Below are positions 56,459 through 64,000 of a stretch of 64,000 nucleotides of DNA, one piece after another. This DNA is from Anaerorudis cellulosivorans (GTDB lineage Bacteria; Bacteroidota; Bacteroidia; Bacteroidales; Dysgonomonadaceae): NCBI RefSeq assembly GCF_025943985.1, contig NZ_JAPCWE010000015.1:1-64000 (forward strand), in the 5' to 3' direction. The notes below the pieces were generated by a model, which had not been told where the DNA came from, searched no databases, and worked only from the letters and a program-made list of their open reading frames with translations. The position numbers were made by a program, and so were the translations under genes. Positions within the stretch are counted from its first letter, which is position 1. Each line of letters opens with the position of its first letter.

Positions 56459-58755
56459 TGACAAATAAAATACTGCTTTTCGCATTTTCATTTTTATCTT
56501 TGATTCTTTGTCATTCGGTTTTTGCGAATAATAGCCGAGTTGATCGTTACAACCTCTTGTGGACATCTCAAAGTAAAGGTTCACATGAGTCTATGCCTTG
56601 CGGAGGAGGAGATATTGGTTTGAATGTTTGGGTTGAACAAAACGATGTGCTGTTTTATTTTTGTCGGAGCGGATCGTTTGACGAAAACAACAGTTTTCTG
56701 AAATTCGGACGGATTCGGATAAAATTATCACCGAATCCTTTCGGTAGTCGAGATTTTGCACAAGAGCTGAAACTCGAAAAAGGCTGTGTCGAAATCAAAG
56801 GTGGAGGAACAGAAATGCAGATATGGGTAGATGTTTTTCGTCCGTTGATTCATGTGGAAATAGCCGGTGTTACTCCCTTTGATATCGAGGTTTTTTATGA
56901 AAACTGGAGGTATGAGGATCGGCCTATAAGAAAAGGAGAGGGGAATGCGACTTCATATAAATGGGTTATTCCCGAAGGACTGGTTACCCGAAAAGATAGT
57001 GTCGTTATTGAAAACGACGCTGTTTGTTTTTTTCATAAAAACGATTCCCCGAATATTTTCGACAAAACTGTTGCTCAACAAGGGTTGGAAGCCGTCAAAA
57101 GTACCTTGTATAATCCCCTGGAAAAACTTATATTTGGAGGAAAATTGTGGGGTGATTATTTAGAATACAATCGATCGGGAACAGGCAGATATGCAGATAC
57201 AGATTTCAAGTATTGGTCGTTGAAGAGCGTTAAATCTTCGACTTATCATCATGTGTATATTGCCTTACATACTGCTCAGGAGAATTTTTTAAGTGAATGG
57301 AAAGAAGATTTGGATTCAATACTTGTCGAGGCATACAATCCTTCGGCAAAAAGAGAAACTCAACAATGGTGGAGTGATTTCTGGGAGAGGAGTTTCGTTT
57401 TGATTGACAAGGATAATCAAGATTTTTCCCCATGGAAGATAGGGAGAAATTATCAGCTTTTTCGTTATATGTTGGGTTGCAATGCTTATGGCTCGTATCC
57501 CACAAAATTTAACGGTGGATTATTCACCTTCGATCCTTGTTTTGTCGATACCGCTCAATTTTTTACGCCTGATTATAGAAAGTGGGGAGGTGGTACTTTT
57601 ACCGCTCAAAACCAACGTTTGGTGCATTTTCCGATGTTGAAAAGTGGCGATTTCGACATGATGAAGCCTCAATTCGATTTTTATTTGCGCCTACTCAAAA
57701 ATGCAGAAACAAGGACCAAGATCTATTGGGGACATGAAGGTGCCTGTTTTACCGAACAATTGGAAAATTTTGGACTTCCCAATCCAACAGAATACGGATG
57801 GAAAAGGCCCGAATATTTCGACAAAGGAGTCGAATACAATGCGTGGTTGGAATATCAATGGGATACGGTGCTTGAATTTTGTTTGATGATCCTGGAAACG
57901 AAAAGATATTGTGATGCAGACATTGCTGCTTATCTGCCCCTAATAAAAAGTTGTCTCACTTTTTTTGATGAGCATTATCGATGGCTGGCAGAAAGACGAG
58001 GAATAAAATCGCTTGATCAGAACGGCCATCTTGTGCTATATCCGGGCTCTGCCTGCGAGACCTATAAAATGGCGTATAATGCATCATCCACTGTTTCGGC
58101 CTTGAAAGTCGTTCTGGAAAAGATGATTGATTTATCGGAGGATTTGGAAGAAAAGGATAGATGGACGAAGATGTTGTCGCGCATCCCTCCATTATCCTTA
58201 ACAACAAGAAATGGAAAAAAAATGATTGCCCCGGCGAAATTGTGGGAAAGGATAAACAACGAAGAATCACCACAGCTGTATCCGGTTTTTCCCTGGCGCG
58301 TCTATAGTATAGGGAAGGAAGATTTGGATGTGGCTGTCAATACCTATTATCATGATCTCGACGTTGTGAAATTTAGGAGTCATGTGGGCTGGAAACAGGA
58401 TAATATTTTTGCTGCTTGTCTGGGCTTAACTGAAGAAGCTAAAGAACTCACTCTTTTAAAGATGGCAGATGGTCCTTTTCGGTTTCCTGCTTTCTGGGGA
58501 CCGGGTTTCGATTGGGCTCCCGATCACAATTGGGGAGGAAGTGGTATGATCGGTTTGCAGGAAATGTTGGTGCAAACTGTTGAAGATAGTATTTATCTGT
58601 TTCCCGCGTGGCCTAAAGAATGGGATGTGCACTTCAAATTGCATGTAGATAAAGGCACAACCGTAGAAGCCCGCCTGGTTGACGGAAAATTGCACAACCT
58701 GATTGTTTCTCCTTCCTGCAGATCAAAAGATATCGTAAACTGTATTCAAAATTGA
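56458..58755 (+). CDS. DUF5703-type alpha/alpha-barrel glycosidase-like protein
   Basis: A 765-residue exported protein (signal peptide ending SVFANN). An N-terminal beta-sandwich (about 25-280; LLWTSQSKGSHESMPCGGGDIGLNVW) is followed by a six-helical-hairpin barrel (about 310-640; FRYMLGCNAYGSYPTKFNGG, YWGHEGACFTEQLENF). This pattern fits the DUF5703/GH95-like group, whose well-known GH95 members are alpha-L-fucosidases and alpha-L-galactosidases. I see no exact GH95 catalytic motif, so the activity is open. ATG 56458 overlaps the esterase stop by one base; the TTG at 56452 was not used. Confidence 0.75.
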   Translation: MTNKILLFAFSFLSLILCHSVFANNSRVDRYNLLWTSQSKGSHESMPCGGGDIGLNVWVEQNDVLFYFCRSGSFDENNSFLKFGRIRIKLSPNPFGSRDFAQELKLEKGCVEIKGGGTEMQIWVDVFRPLIHVEIAGVTPFDIEVFYENWRYEDRPIRKGEGNATSYKWVIPEGLVTRKDSVVIENDAVCFFHKNDSPNIFDKTVAQQGLEAVKSTLYNPLEKLIFGGKLWGDYLEYNRSGTGRYADTDFKYWSLKSVKSSTYHHVYIALHTAQENFLSEWKEDLDSILVEAYNPSAKRETQQWWSDFWERSFVLIDKDNQDFSPWKIGRNYQLFRYMLGCNAYGSYPTKFNGGLFTFDPCFVDTAQFFTPDYRKWGGGTFTAQNQRLVHFPMLKSGDFDMMKPQFDFYLRLLKNAETRTKIYWGHEGACFTEQLENFGLPNPTEYGWKRPEYFDKGVEYNAWLEYQWDTVLEFCLMILETKRYCDADIAAYLPLIKSCLTFFDEHYRWLAERRGIKSLDQNGHLVLYPGSACETYKMAYNASSTVSALKVVLEKMIDLSEDLEEKDRWTKMLSRIPPLSLTTRNGKKMIAPAKLWERINNEESPQLYPVFPWRVYSIGKEDLDVAVNTYYHDLDVVKFRSHVGWKQDNIFAACLGLTEEAKELTLLKMADGPFRFPAFWGPGFDWAPDHNWGGSGMIGLQEMLVQTVEDSIYLFPAWPKEWDVHFKLHVDKGTTVEARLVDGKLHNLIVSPSCRSKDIVNCIQN

Positions 58756-58759
58756 AAAT

Positions 58760-61381
58760 ATGAAATCTCATTTTATTATTTTTATCTTGGCTTTAATAGG
58801 ATTGTTTTTATCTCATGTTCAGGTGAATGCCTATAATCCTGAAATATCAATAGCCGGATTTTTTGAATTACCGGGTAGCGGAAGGATGATCTCTAATTTT
58901 AATCCCGGTTGGCGTTATTTTAAAGGGGATGTAAAAAATGGTGAATCGCCCGATTTGGATGATTCCGGATGGGAAATCGTTTCTACTCCTCACACTGTAT
59001 CATTGATCCCTGCCGAAGGCAGCGGTGGAAAGAACTATCAGGGACCTGTATGGTATAGAAAGCATTTTATCTTGGATAAATCCTTGAAAGAGAGAGATGT
59101 ATCTTTGTATTTTGAGGCGGTAATGGGGAAATCCACTGTGTATATAAACGGCAAAAAGATAAAAACCCATTTAGGAGGATATTTACCTTTTAGTGTTTCA
59201 CTTACAGATGCCGGAGTGCAGGGTGGCGATACTTGTCTGATTGCCGTTTTTGCCGATAATAGTGATGATGGTAGTTATCCGCCCGGAAAGCCTCAATATG
59301 CCCTCGATTTTGCGTATCATGGCGGTATTTATCGGGATGTATGGCTTATTGCAAAATCTCCCGTAGCTATTACAGATGCCATTGAAGCCAATAAAGTGGC
59401 AGGAGGAGGTGTATTTGTTCACTACGACAATATCAGCGAGGAAAGTGCTGATATTTTTATCGATACGGAGATAAAGAATTCCGATAAGAGCAAAAGGGAC
59501 GTTTATCTGATAACTGAACTTTGCGATCATTCCGGGAAAATGATAAAAAAAGAAAAAAAACGATTAACCTTAGGGAAAGGCGAAACAAAAACCGTTTACC
59601 AAAAAATGAGAGTGCGACATCCACATTTATGGTCTCCACGTGATCCTTATTTATATCGCCTGAATTTACGGGTAATGGAGGGGGAAAACTCGTTGGATGG
59701 AGGCACTCTGAGAATCGGGATACGAAAAGCGGAGTTCAGAGGAAAGGAGGGATTTTATCTGAATGGAAAACCTTATGGACAGTTAGTAGGAGCCAATCGT
59801 CATCAAGATTTCGGTTATGTTGGGAATGCGCTTCCAAATTCTCAGCAGTGGAGAGACGCCAAAAAGTTGCGTGATGCCGGTTGCGAAATCGTACGCTCGG
59901 CTCATTATCCCCAAGATCCGGCTTTCATGGATGCTTGTGACGAATTGGGTATGTTTGTTATCGTGGCTACACCCGGTTGGCAATATTGGAACAAAGATCC
60001 CGAATTTGCACGGCTTGCAAATGAGAATACACGTCAGATGATCCGAAGAGACCGTAATCATTCTTCCGTTTTGGTTTGGGAGCCTATTTTGAATGAAACC
60101 CGCTTCCCCCTTGATTTTTCTTTATCTGCTTTGCAAGCCACCAAAGAAGAATATCCTTATCCTGGTGCCCCGGTAGCTGCCGGCGATTTGCATTCGGCAG
60201 GTATAGCGGAACATTACGGATTGGTCTATGGATGGCCGGACGACGAGGGGAAAGTCGAACAATGTATTTTTACCAGAGAATTCGGTGAGAATGTAGATGA
60301 TTGGTATGCCCATAATGCCAATAATAGGGCATCGCGCAATTGGGGCGAGCACCCCCAGTTGGTGCAAGCACTTTCTTTGGCACAGTCTTATGGGAATATG
60401 TTTAGAACCACCGGTCAATTTATCGGTGGAGCGCATTGGCATCCTTTTGACCATCAACGGGGCTATCATCCCGATCCGTATTGGGGTGGAATATATGATT
60501 GTTTCCGTCAACCCAAGTACGCTTTCTATATGTTTAAAAGTCAGGTTGATGCCAAAGCTGTTCATCCCGTGGCAGATGTAGGTCCGATGGTTTATATTGC
60601 ACACGAAATTACTCCTTTTTCTGATTCCGATATTGTTGTCTTTACCAATTGCGATTCGGTTCGTTTAATTTCTTATGAAAAAGATACACTGATTCAGAAA
60701 GTTATTCATGAAGAAAAAGGCATTCCAAACGTGCCTGTTGTGTTTAAGGATGTTTTCGATTTTTGGGAAATGAGAGAATATACGTATGTACAAAAGAATT
60801 GGCAAAAGGTGAATTTTGTTGCCGAAGGAATCATAAATGGAAAAGTTGTGGCAACACATAAGCGGATGCCATCAAGACGTTCGACAAAACTTCGATTGAT
60901 ATTGGATCATGAAGGACAATCGTTGATTGCCGACGGGTCGGATTTTGCTGTAGTCATAGCCGAAGTTACTGATGATAATGGAAATGTAAGAAGATTGGCC
61001 AAGGAGAATGTTCTTTTTTCGGTTGAAGGCGAAGGTACCATTATCGGTGATGCTCAGATAGGTGCTAACCCGCGAGCAGTGGAGTTTGGTTCTGCGCCGG
61101 TATTGATTCGCTCAACCAAAAAAGCCGGAAAAATAACCGTAAAGGCACGTCCTCTCTTTGAGGGTGTACACACGCCGGCATCGGCAGAGATTGTTATTGA
61201 AAGTGTGCCTCCTAAACAGGTTTTATGTTATCTGGAGGATAATGAGAATTTTATGTTGGATGACAAAAGCCATTCTCCCGAAGATGGTAAGCAGCAACTT
61301 ACACCAGAGGAAAAAGAAAAGGCATTAAAGGAAGTTGAACGACAACAAAGAGAGTTTGGAGAAAAATTCAAAAAGGAATAA
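58760..61381 (+). CDS. GH2 family glycosidase with C-terminal Ig-like domain and charged tail
   Basis: A 873-residue exported GH2 enzyme (signal peptide ending VNAYN). Sugar-binding domain about 40-200, sandwich domain about 205-320, barrel about 325-600. The acid/base is E446 in EPILNETRF, differing from the usual W-x-x-x-N-E by the preceding E441-P pair; nucleophile probably E507 in FTREFGEN. GANRHQDFGYVG replaces GVNRHEH. A C-terminal Ig-like domain (about 700-810, LIADGSDFAVVIAEVTDDNG) is common to DUF4982-type GH2 proteins, and the last 40 residues are a charged helix. Starts 4 bases after the DUF5703-type gene. Confidence 0.86.
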   Translation: MKSHFIIFILALIGLFLSHVQVNAYNPEISIAGFFELPGSGRMISNFNPGWRYFKGDVKNGESPDLDDSGWEIVSTPHTVSLIPAEGSGGKNYQGPVWYRKHFILDKSLKERDVSLYFEAVMGKSTVYINGKKIKTHLGGYLPFSVSLTDAGVQGGDTCLIAVFADNSDDGSYPPGKPQYALDFAYHGGIYRDVWLIAKSPVAITDAIEANKVAGGGVFVHYDNISEESADIFIDTEIKNSDKSKRDVYLITELCDHSGKMIKKEKKRLTLGKGETKTVYQKMRVRHPHLWSPRDPYLYRLNLRVMEGENSLDGGTLRIGIRKAEFRGKEGFYLNGKPYGQLVGANRHQDFGYVGNALPNSQQWRDAKKLRDAGCEIVRSAHYPQDPAFMDACDELGMFVIVATPGWQYWNKDPEFARLANENTRQMIRRDRNHSSVLVWEPILNETRFPLDFSLSALQATKEEYPYPGAPVAAGDLHSAGIAEHYGLVYGWPDDEGKVEQCIFTREFGENVDDWYAHNANNRASRNWGEHPQLVQALSLAQSYGNMFRTTGQFIGGAHWHPFDHQRGYHPDPYWGGIYDCFRQPKYAFYMFKSQVDAKAVHPVADVGPMVYIAHEITPFSDSDIVVFTNCDSVRLISYEKDTLIQKVIHEEKGIPNVPVVFKDVFDFWEMREYTYVQKNWQKVNFVAEGIINGKVVATHKRMPSRRSTKLRLILDHEGQSLIADGSDFAVVIAEVTDDNGNVRRLAKENVLFSVEGEGTIIGDAQIGANPRAVEFGSAPVLIRSTKKAGKITVKARPLFEGVHTPASAEIVIESVPPKQVLCYLEDNENFMLDDKSHSPEDGKQQLTPEEKEKALKEVERQQREFGEKFKKE

Positions 61382-61404
61382 CGAATTAGGTAAGGAGTAA
61401 ATTT

Positions 61405-62337
61405 ATGGAATACAGGTCATTGGGCAAGACAGGGATGAAGCTGTCCGTTTTGGGTTTTGGAGCCTCATCGCTTGGAGGAGTTTTCCATTCGTTAAAAGAA
61501 GAAGAAGGCATCCGGGCTGTACATACGGCACTCGATAACGGGATCAATTTTATCGATGTTTCACCCTATTACGGTTATTACAAAGCCGAACAGGTGCTGG
61601 GCAAAGCTTTGAAAAACATTGAACGGTCGCGTTATTATCTTTCCACCAAAGTGGGCCGATACGGTGATGACGGCAAAAATTACTGGGACTATTCGGCTAA
61701 AAGAGCGCAAGAAAGCGTATACGAAAGCATGGAAAGACTGCATGTGGATTATATCGACTTGATCAACGTGCACGATATTGAGTTTGCCGATTTGGAAATG
61801 GTGTGCAACGAAACTCTTCCCGCGTTGGTGGAATTGAAAGGGAAAGGCATCGTTAATCATGTGGGGATCACCAATCTGACGCTTCGTCATTTTGTGTACG
61901 TGATCAATCATGTACCGGCCGGAACGGTAGAAAGTGTTTTGTCTTTCTGCCATTATACCTTGCAGGATGATTCATTGGCTGATTATCTCGATTTTTTTGA
62001 GGAACACGAAGTGGGTGTCATCAATGCCTCCCCTTTTGCTATGGGGCTGTTGACCGAAAGAGGAGCACCGGCATGGCATCCTGCACCCAAACCGCTGCAA
62101 GATGTATGCAGAAAAGCGGCAGAATATTGTAAGAGCAAAGGGAAAAGTATCGAAAAACTGGCCATTCAATATGTCGTTTCCAATCCAAGAATAACCACCA
62201 CTTTATTCAGTACTACACGTCCTTCGGCGGTACTTGATAATATTCGCTGGATTGAAGAACCCATGGATGAGGAATTACTGGAGGAGGTAAGAAAAATACT
62301 GGAACCCCGTTTTCGGGATACCTGGTTAAACAGTTAA
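61405..62337 (+). CDS. L-galactose dehydrogenase-like aldo/keto reductase
   Basis: A 310-residue cytoplasmic aldo/keto reductase. The tetrad is D51, Y56, K82 and H123 (DVSPYYGYY, STKVGRYG, INVHDIEF). Overall it resembles plant-type L-galactose dehydrogenase and bacterial L-fucose dehydrogenases: VLGFGASSLGGVFHSL, GTVESVLSFCHYTLQDDS, INASPFAMGLLTERGAPAWHPA are near-identical blocks. Expected reaction: NAD(P)-dependent oxidation of L-galactose or L-fucose at C1 to the lactone. It stands before an alcohol dehydrogenase gene and an amidohydrolase gene, a set seen in non-phosphorylative L-sugar catabolism. A normal-spacing AGGAG lies at 61393-61397. Confidence 0.85.
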   Translation: MEYRSLGKTGMKLSVLGFGASSLGGVFHSLKEEEGIRAVHTALDNGINFIDVSPYYGYYKAEQVLGKALKNIERSRYYLSTKVGRYGDDGKNYWDYSAKRAQESVYESMERLHVDYIDLINVHDIEFADLEMVCNETLPALVELKGKGIVNHVGITNLTLRHFVYVINHVPAGTVESVLSFCHYTLQDDSLADYLDFFEEHEVGVINASPFAMGLLTERGAPAWHPAPKPLQDVCRKAAEYCKSKGKSIEKLAIQYVVSNPRITTTLFSTTRPSAVLDNIRWIEEPMDEELLEEVRKILEPRFRDTWLNS

Positions 62338-62340
62338 AAG

Positions 62341-63363
62341 ATGAACAAGATGAAAGCAGTGCACATTTCCGGAAACGGAAAAGTTTCCCTTATAGAAAAA
62401 GAAAAGCCTGTTCTCCAAAAAGGAGAGGTATTACTGAAAATTCGTTATGTTGGTTTTTGCGGATCCGATTTGAATACTTTCCTGGGGAATAACCCCATGG
62501 TAAAATTACCCGTGATTCCCGGTCACGAGATCGGAGCTGTAGTGGAAGAAGTAGCGGAAGGCGTTCCGGATGTTATAAAGAAAGGGATGGCTTGCACAGT
62601 AAATCCATATACTCATTGCGGGTATTGTTCTTCTTGCCGCAACGGAAGGCCTAATGCCTGCAGGTATAATCAAACTCTTGGCGTTCAACGCGACGGAGCC
62701 ATGTGCGAATACCTTGCCGTGCCATGGGAAAAGATCATTGCGGACGATAAAATTAACGTACGTACCCTGGCGTTGGTGGAACCTATGAGCGTGGGGTTTC
62801 ATGCCGTATCGAGGGCAGAAGTTGCCGATACCGACACCGTGATGGTTATTGGTTGCGGTATGGTCGGCATGGGAGCGATAGTGCGGTCGGTCATCCGGGG
62901 AGCACGTGTGATAGCTGTTGATGTGGATGACGAAAAACTGGGAATTGCCAAAAAGTTGGGAGCAGGATATGGTATCAACTCTAAATCGGAGAAGGTGCAT
63001 GAACGGTTATCGGATATCACACAGGACATGGGCGCCGATGTGATAATCGAAGCCGTAGGATCGCCGATAACTTACCGGATGGCTGTCGATGAAGTTGCTT
63101 TTACGGGAAGAGTCGTTTGTATTGGATATGCCAAATCGGAGGTCGCTTTCGATACAAAATATTTTGTATCGAAGGAATTAGACATCAGGGGATCGCGCAA
63201 TGCCTTACCCGTTGATTTCAGGGCTGTGGTTCAATATTTCAAACGTAACAACATATCTGAAACCTTCATCAGCGCCATTTATCCGCCCGAAAAAGCCGGT
63301 GAAGCTTTGGAATACTGGGCAACAAATCCCGGTAAAGTCTTTAGGATACTAATCGAATTTTAA
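62341..63363 (+). CDS. Zinc-dependent medium-chain alcohol dehydrogenase
   Basis: A 340-residue MDR dehydrogenase. Catalytic zinc ligands are C40 (GFCGSD) and H62-E63 (GHEIGAVVEE). The structural zinc lobe is C93-x2-C96-x2-C99-x7-C107 (THCGYCSSCRNGRPNAC). The Rossmann loop is IGCGMVGMGAI. Similar enzymes oxidise polyols or sugar acids (sorbitol, L-threonine, L-idonate, L-fuconate type). Position directly after the aldo/keto reductase (3-base gap) suggests a later step in the same sugar route, but the substrate is unknown. Confidence 0.9.
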   Translation: MNKMKAVHISGNGKVSLIEKEKPVLQKGEVLLKIRYVGFCGSDLNTFLGNNPMVKLPVIPGHEIGAVVEEVAEGVPDVIKKGMACTVNPYTHCGYCSSCRNGRPNACRYNQTLGVQRDGAMCEYLAVPWEKIIADDKINVRTLALVEPMSVGFHAVSRAEVADTDTVMVIGCGMVGMGAIVRSVIRGARVIAVDVDDEKLGIAKKLGAGYGINSKSEKVHERLSDITQDMGADVIIEAVGSPITYRMAVDEVAFTGRVVCIGYAKSEVAFDTKYFVSKELDIRGSRNALPVDFRAVVQYFKRNNISETFISAIYPPEKAGEALEYWATNPGKVFRILIEF

Positions 63364-63369
63364 AACAGG

Positions 63370-64000
63370 ATGGATTATACGATAATTGATGCCCATGCGC
63401 ATCTTTGGCTTAGACAGGATACGGAAGTAAATGAACAGAAGATTCAAACTCTGGACAACGGTAAATCGTTGTTCATGGGCGAAATCCGTCAAATGTTGCC
63501 ACCTTTCATGATAGACGGGCGGAATACGGCGGAAATTTTTTTGTCGAATATGGATTATGCCCGGGTGTCGGCTGCCGTTATCACACAAGAATATATCGAC
63601 GGACTTCAAAACGATTATTTATGGGAGGTTCAACATAAGTATCCTGACCGTTTCCTTTGTTGCGGCATGGTTGATGTCCGCAAGAAAGGGTATTTGGAAC
63701 ATGCACGAGCACTCATCGAAAAAGGATTCAAAGGAATCAAACTACCGGCTAATCGTTTTTCATTGCCTGGGGGAAGAATATTCTTGACTGCGGACGAGAT
63801 GATGCAGATGTTCAAACTGATGGAAGAGAAGGGCGTTTTTCTTTCGATAGATTTGGAAGAGGGAACATCACAAGTTGGGGAGATGAAGGAAATCATCGGC
63901 GAATGTCCCGACTTGAAAATAGCCGTAGGCCATTTCGGGATGGTCACCTATCCCGACTGGCAGGAACAGATCAAGTTGGCAAGGAACAAAAATGTGATGA
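63370..64000 (+). CDS. Amidohydrolase family 2 protein, probable sugar lactonase (partial)
   Basis: The first 210 codons are visible and the window ends before the stop. ATG 63370 lies 6 bases after the dehydrogenase stop. The N-terminus IIDAHAHLW has the metal-binding H9-x-H11; later FKGIKLPAN, and VGHFGMVTYPDW with the second conserved His. The amidohydrolase 2 family includes L-fucono- and L-rhamnono-lactonases and decarboxylases. Next to an L-galactose dehydrogenase-like enzyme, a lactonase that opens the sugar lactone is the best guess. Confidence 0.78.
   Translation, partial: MDYTIIDAHAHLWLRQDTEVNEQKIQTLDNGKSLFMGEIRQMLPPFMIDGRNTAEIFLSNMDYARVSAAVITQEYIDGLQNDYLWEVQHKYPDRFLCCGMVDVRKKGYLEHARALIEKGFKGIKLPANRFSLPGGRIFLTADEMMQMFKLMEEKGVFLSIDLEEGTSQVGEMKEIIGECPDLKIAVGHFGMVTYPDWQEQIKLARNKNVM

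Overview
The window looks like the chromosome of a Bacteroidota member, most likely an anaerobic or facultative Bacteroidales species (the Dysgonomonadaceae/Petrimonas-type group is my guess, not proven). Signs are an AT-rich sequence, TTTG-N20-TAnnTTTG promoters, few useful Shine-Dalgarno sites, many signal-peptide II lipoproteins, a TonB-dependent receptor with an N-terminal carboxypeptidase-D-like domain, a PPi-dependent phosphofructokinase, and a glycan-degradation locus full of exported glycosidases. I saw no tRNA or rRNA gene, CRISPR array, insertion sequence or phage gene.

Left part (1-30 kb), mostly household and envelope genes. dapA (lysine/peptidoglycan), an M13 peptidase lipoprotein, riboflavin synthase, a nitroreductase, then an envelope block (beta-barrel protein, TPR protein, LptC, CNNM/CBS/CorC membrane protein, PpiD/SurA-type foldase). 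On the minus strand follow PPi-PFK, MetA (which carries the residue expected of an acetyl-CoA user), a flavin reductase coupled to pyrI and pyrB, and a six-gene tolC-macA-macB-macB-histidine kinase-LytTR regulator operon behind a good promoter. A divergent group encodes a TonB-dependent receptor, a beta-helix lipoprotein, a MORN-repeat protein and a small carboxypeptidase-regulatory-like protein. A carboxynorspermidine synthase gene closes this part, separated by an 11-bp tandem repeat array.

Right part (30.4-64 kb), a single plus-strand run of 18 tightly spaced or overlapping genes that continues past the window. It contains exported glycosidases (a GH20/GH67-like lipoprotein, a GH43-like/GH2/malectin chimera, a LacZ-type GH2, two more GH2 enzymes, a GH106 rhamnosidase-type enzyme, a sialate-O-acetylesterase-type esterase, a DUF5703-type protein), a rhamnose-mutarotase-like lipoprotein, a cytoplasmic GH31 enzyme, a sodium:solute symporter, and an oxidative sugar pathway (L-galactose dehydrogenase-like aldo/keto reductase, zinc alcohol dehydrogenase, amidohydrolase/lactonase, the last cut by the window end). 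There is no SusC/SusD pair in view.

The most exciting element is inside that operon. A complete cobalamin methyl-transfer cassette (a divergent UroD-like protein, a stand-alone corrinoid protein, an MtaA-type methyltransferase with the His-x-Cys...Cys zinc motif, and a methionine-synthase-activation-domain protein) plus a symporter is translationally coupled to the glycosidase genes. I propose an oxygen-independent, corrinoid-dependent O-demethylation system for methyl-ether sugars released from a plant or algal glycan. The parts are clearly recognisable; the substrate and the pathway are inference.
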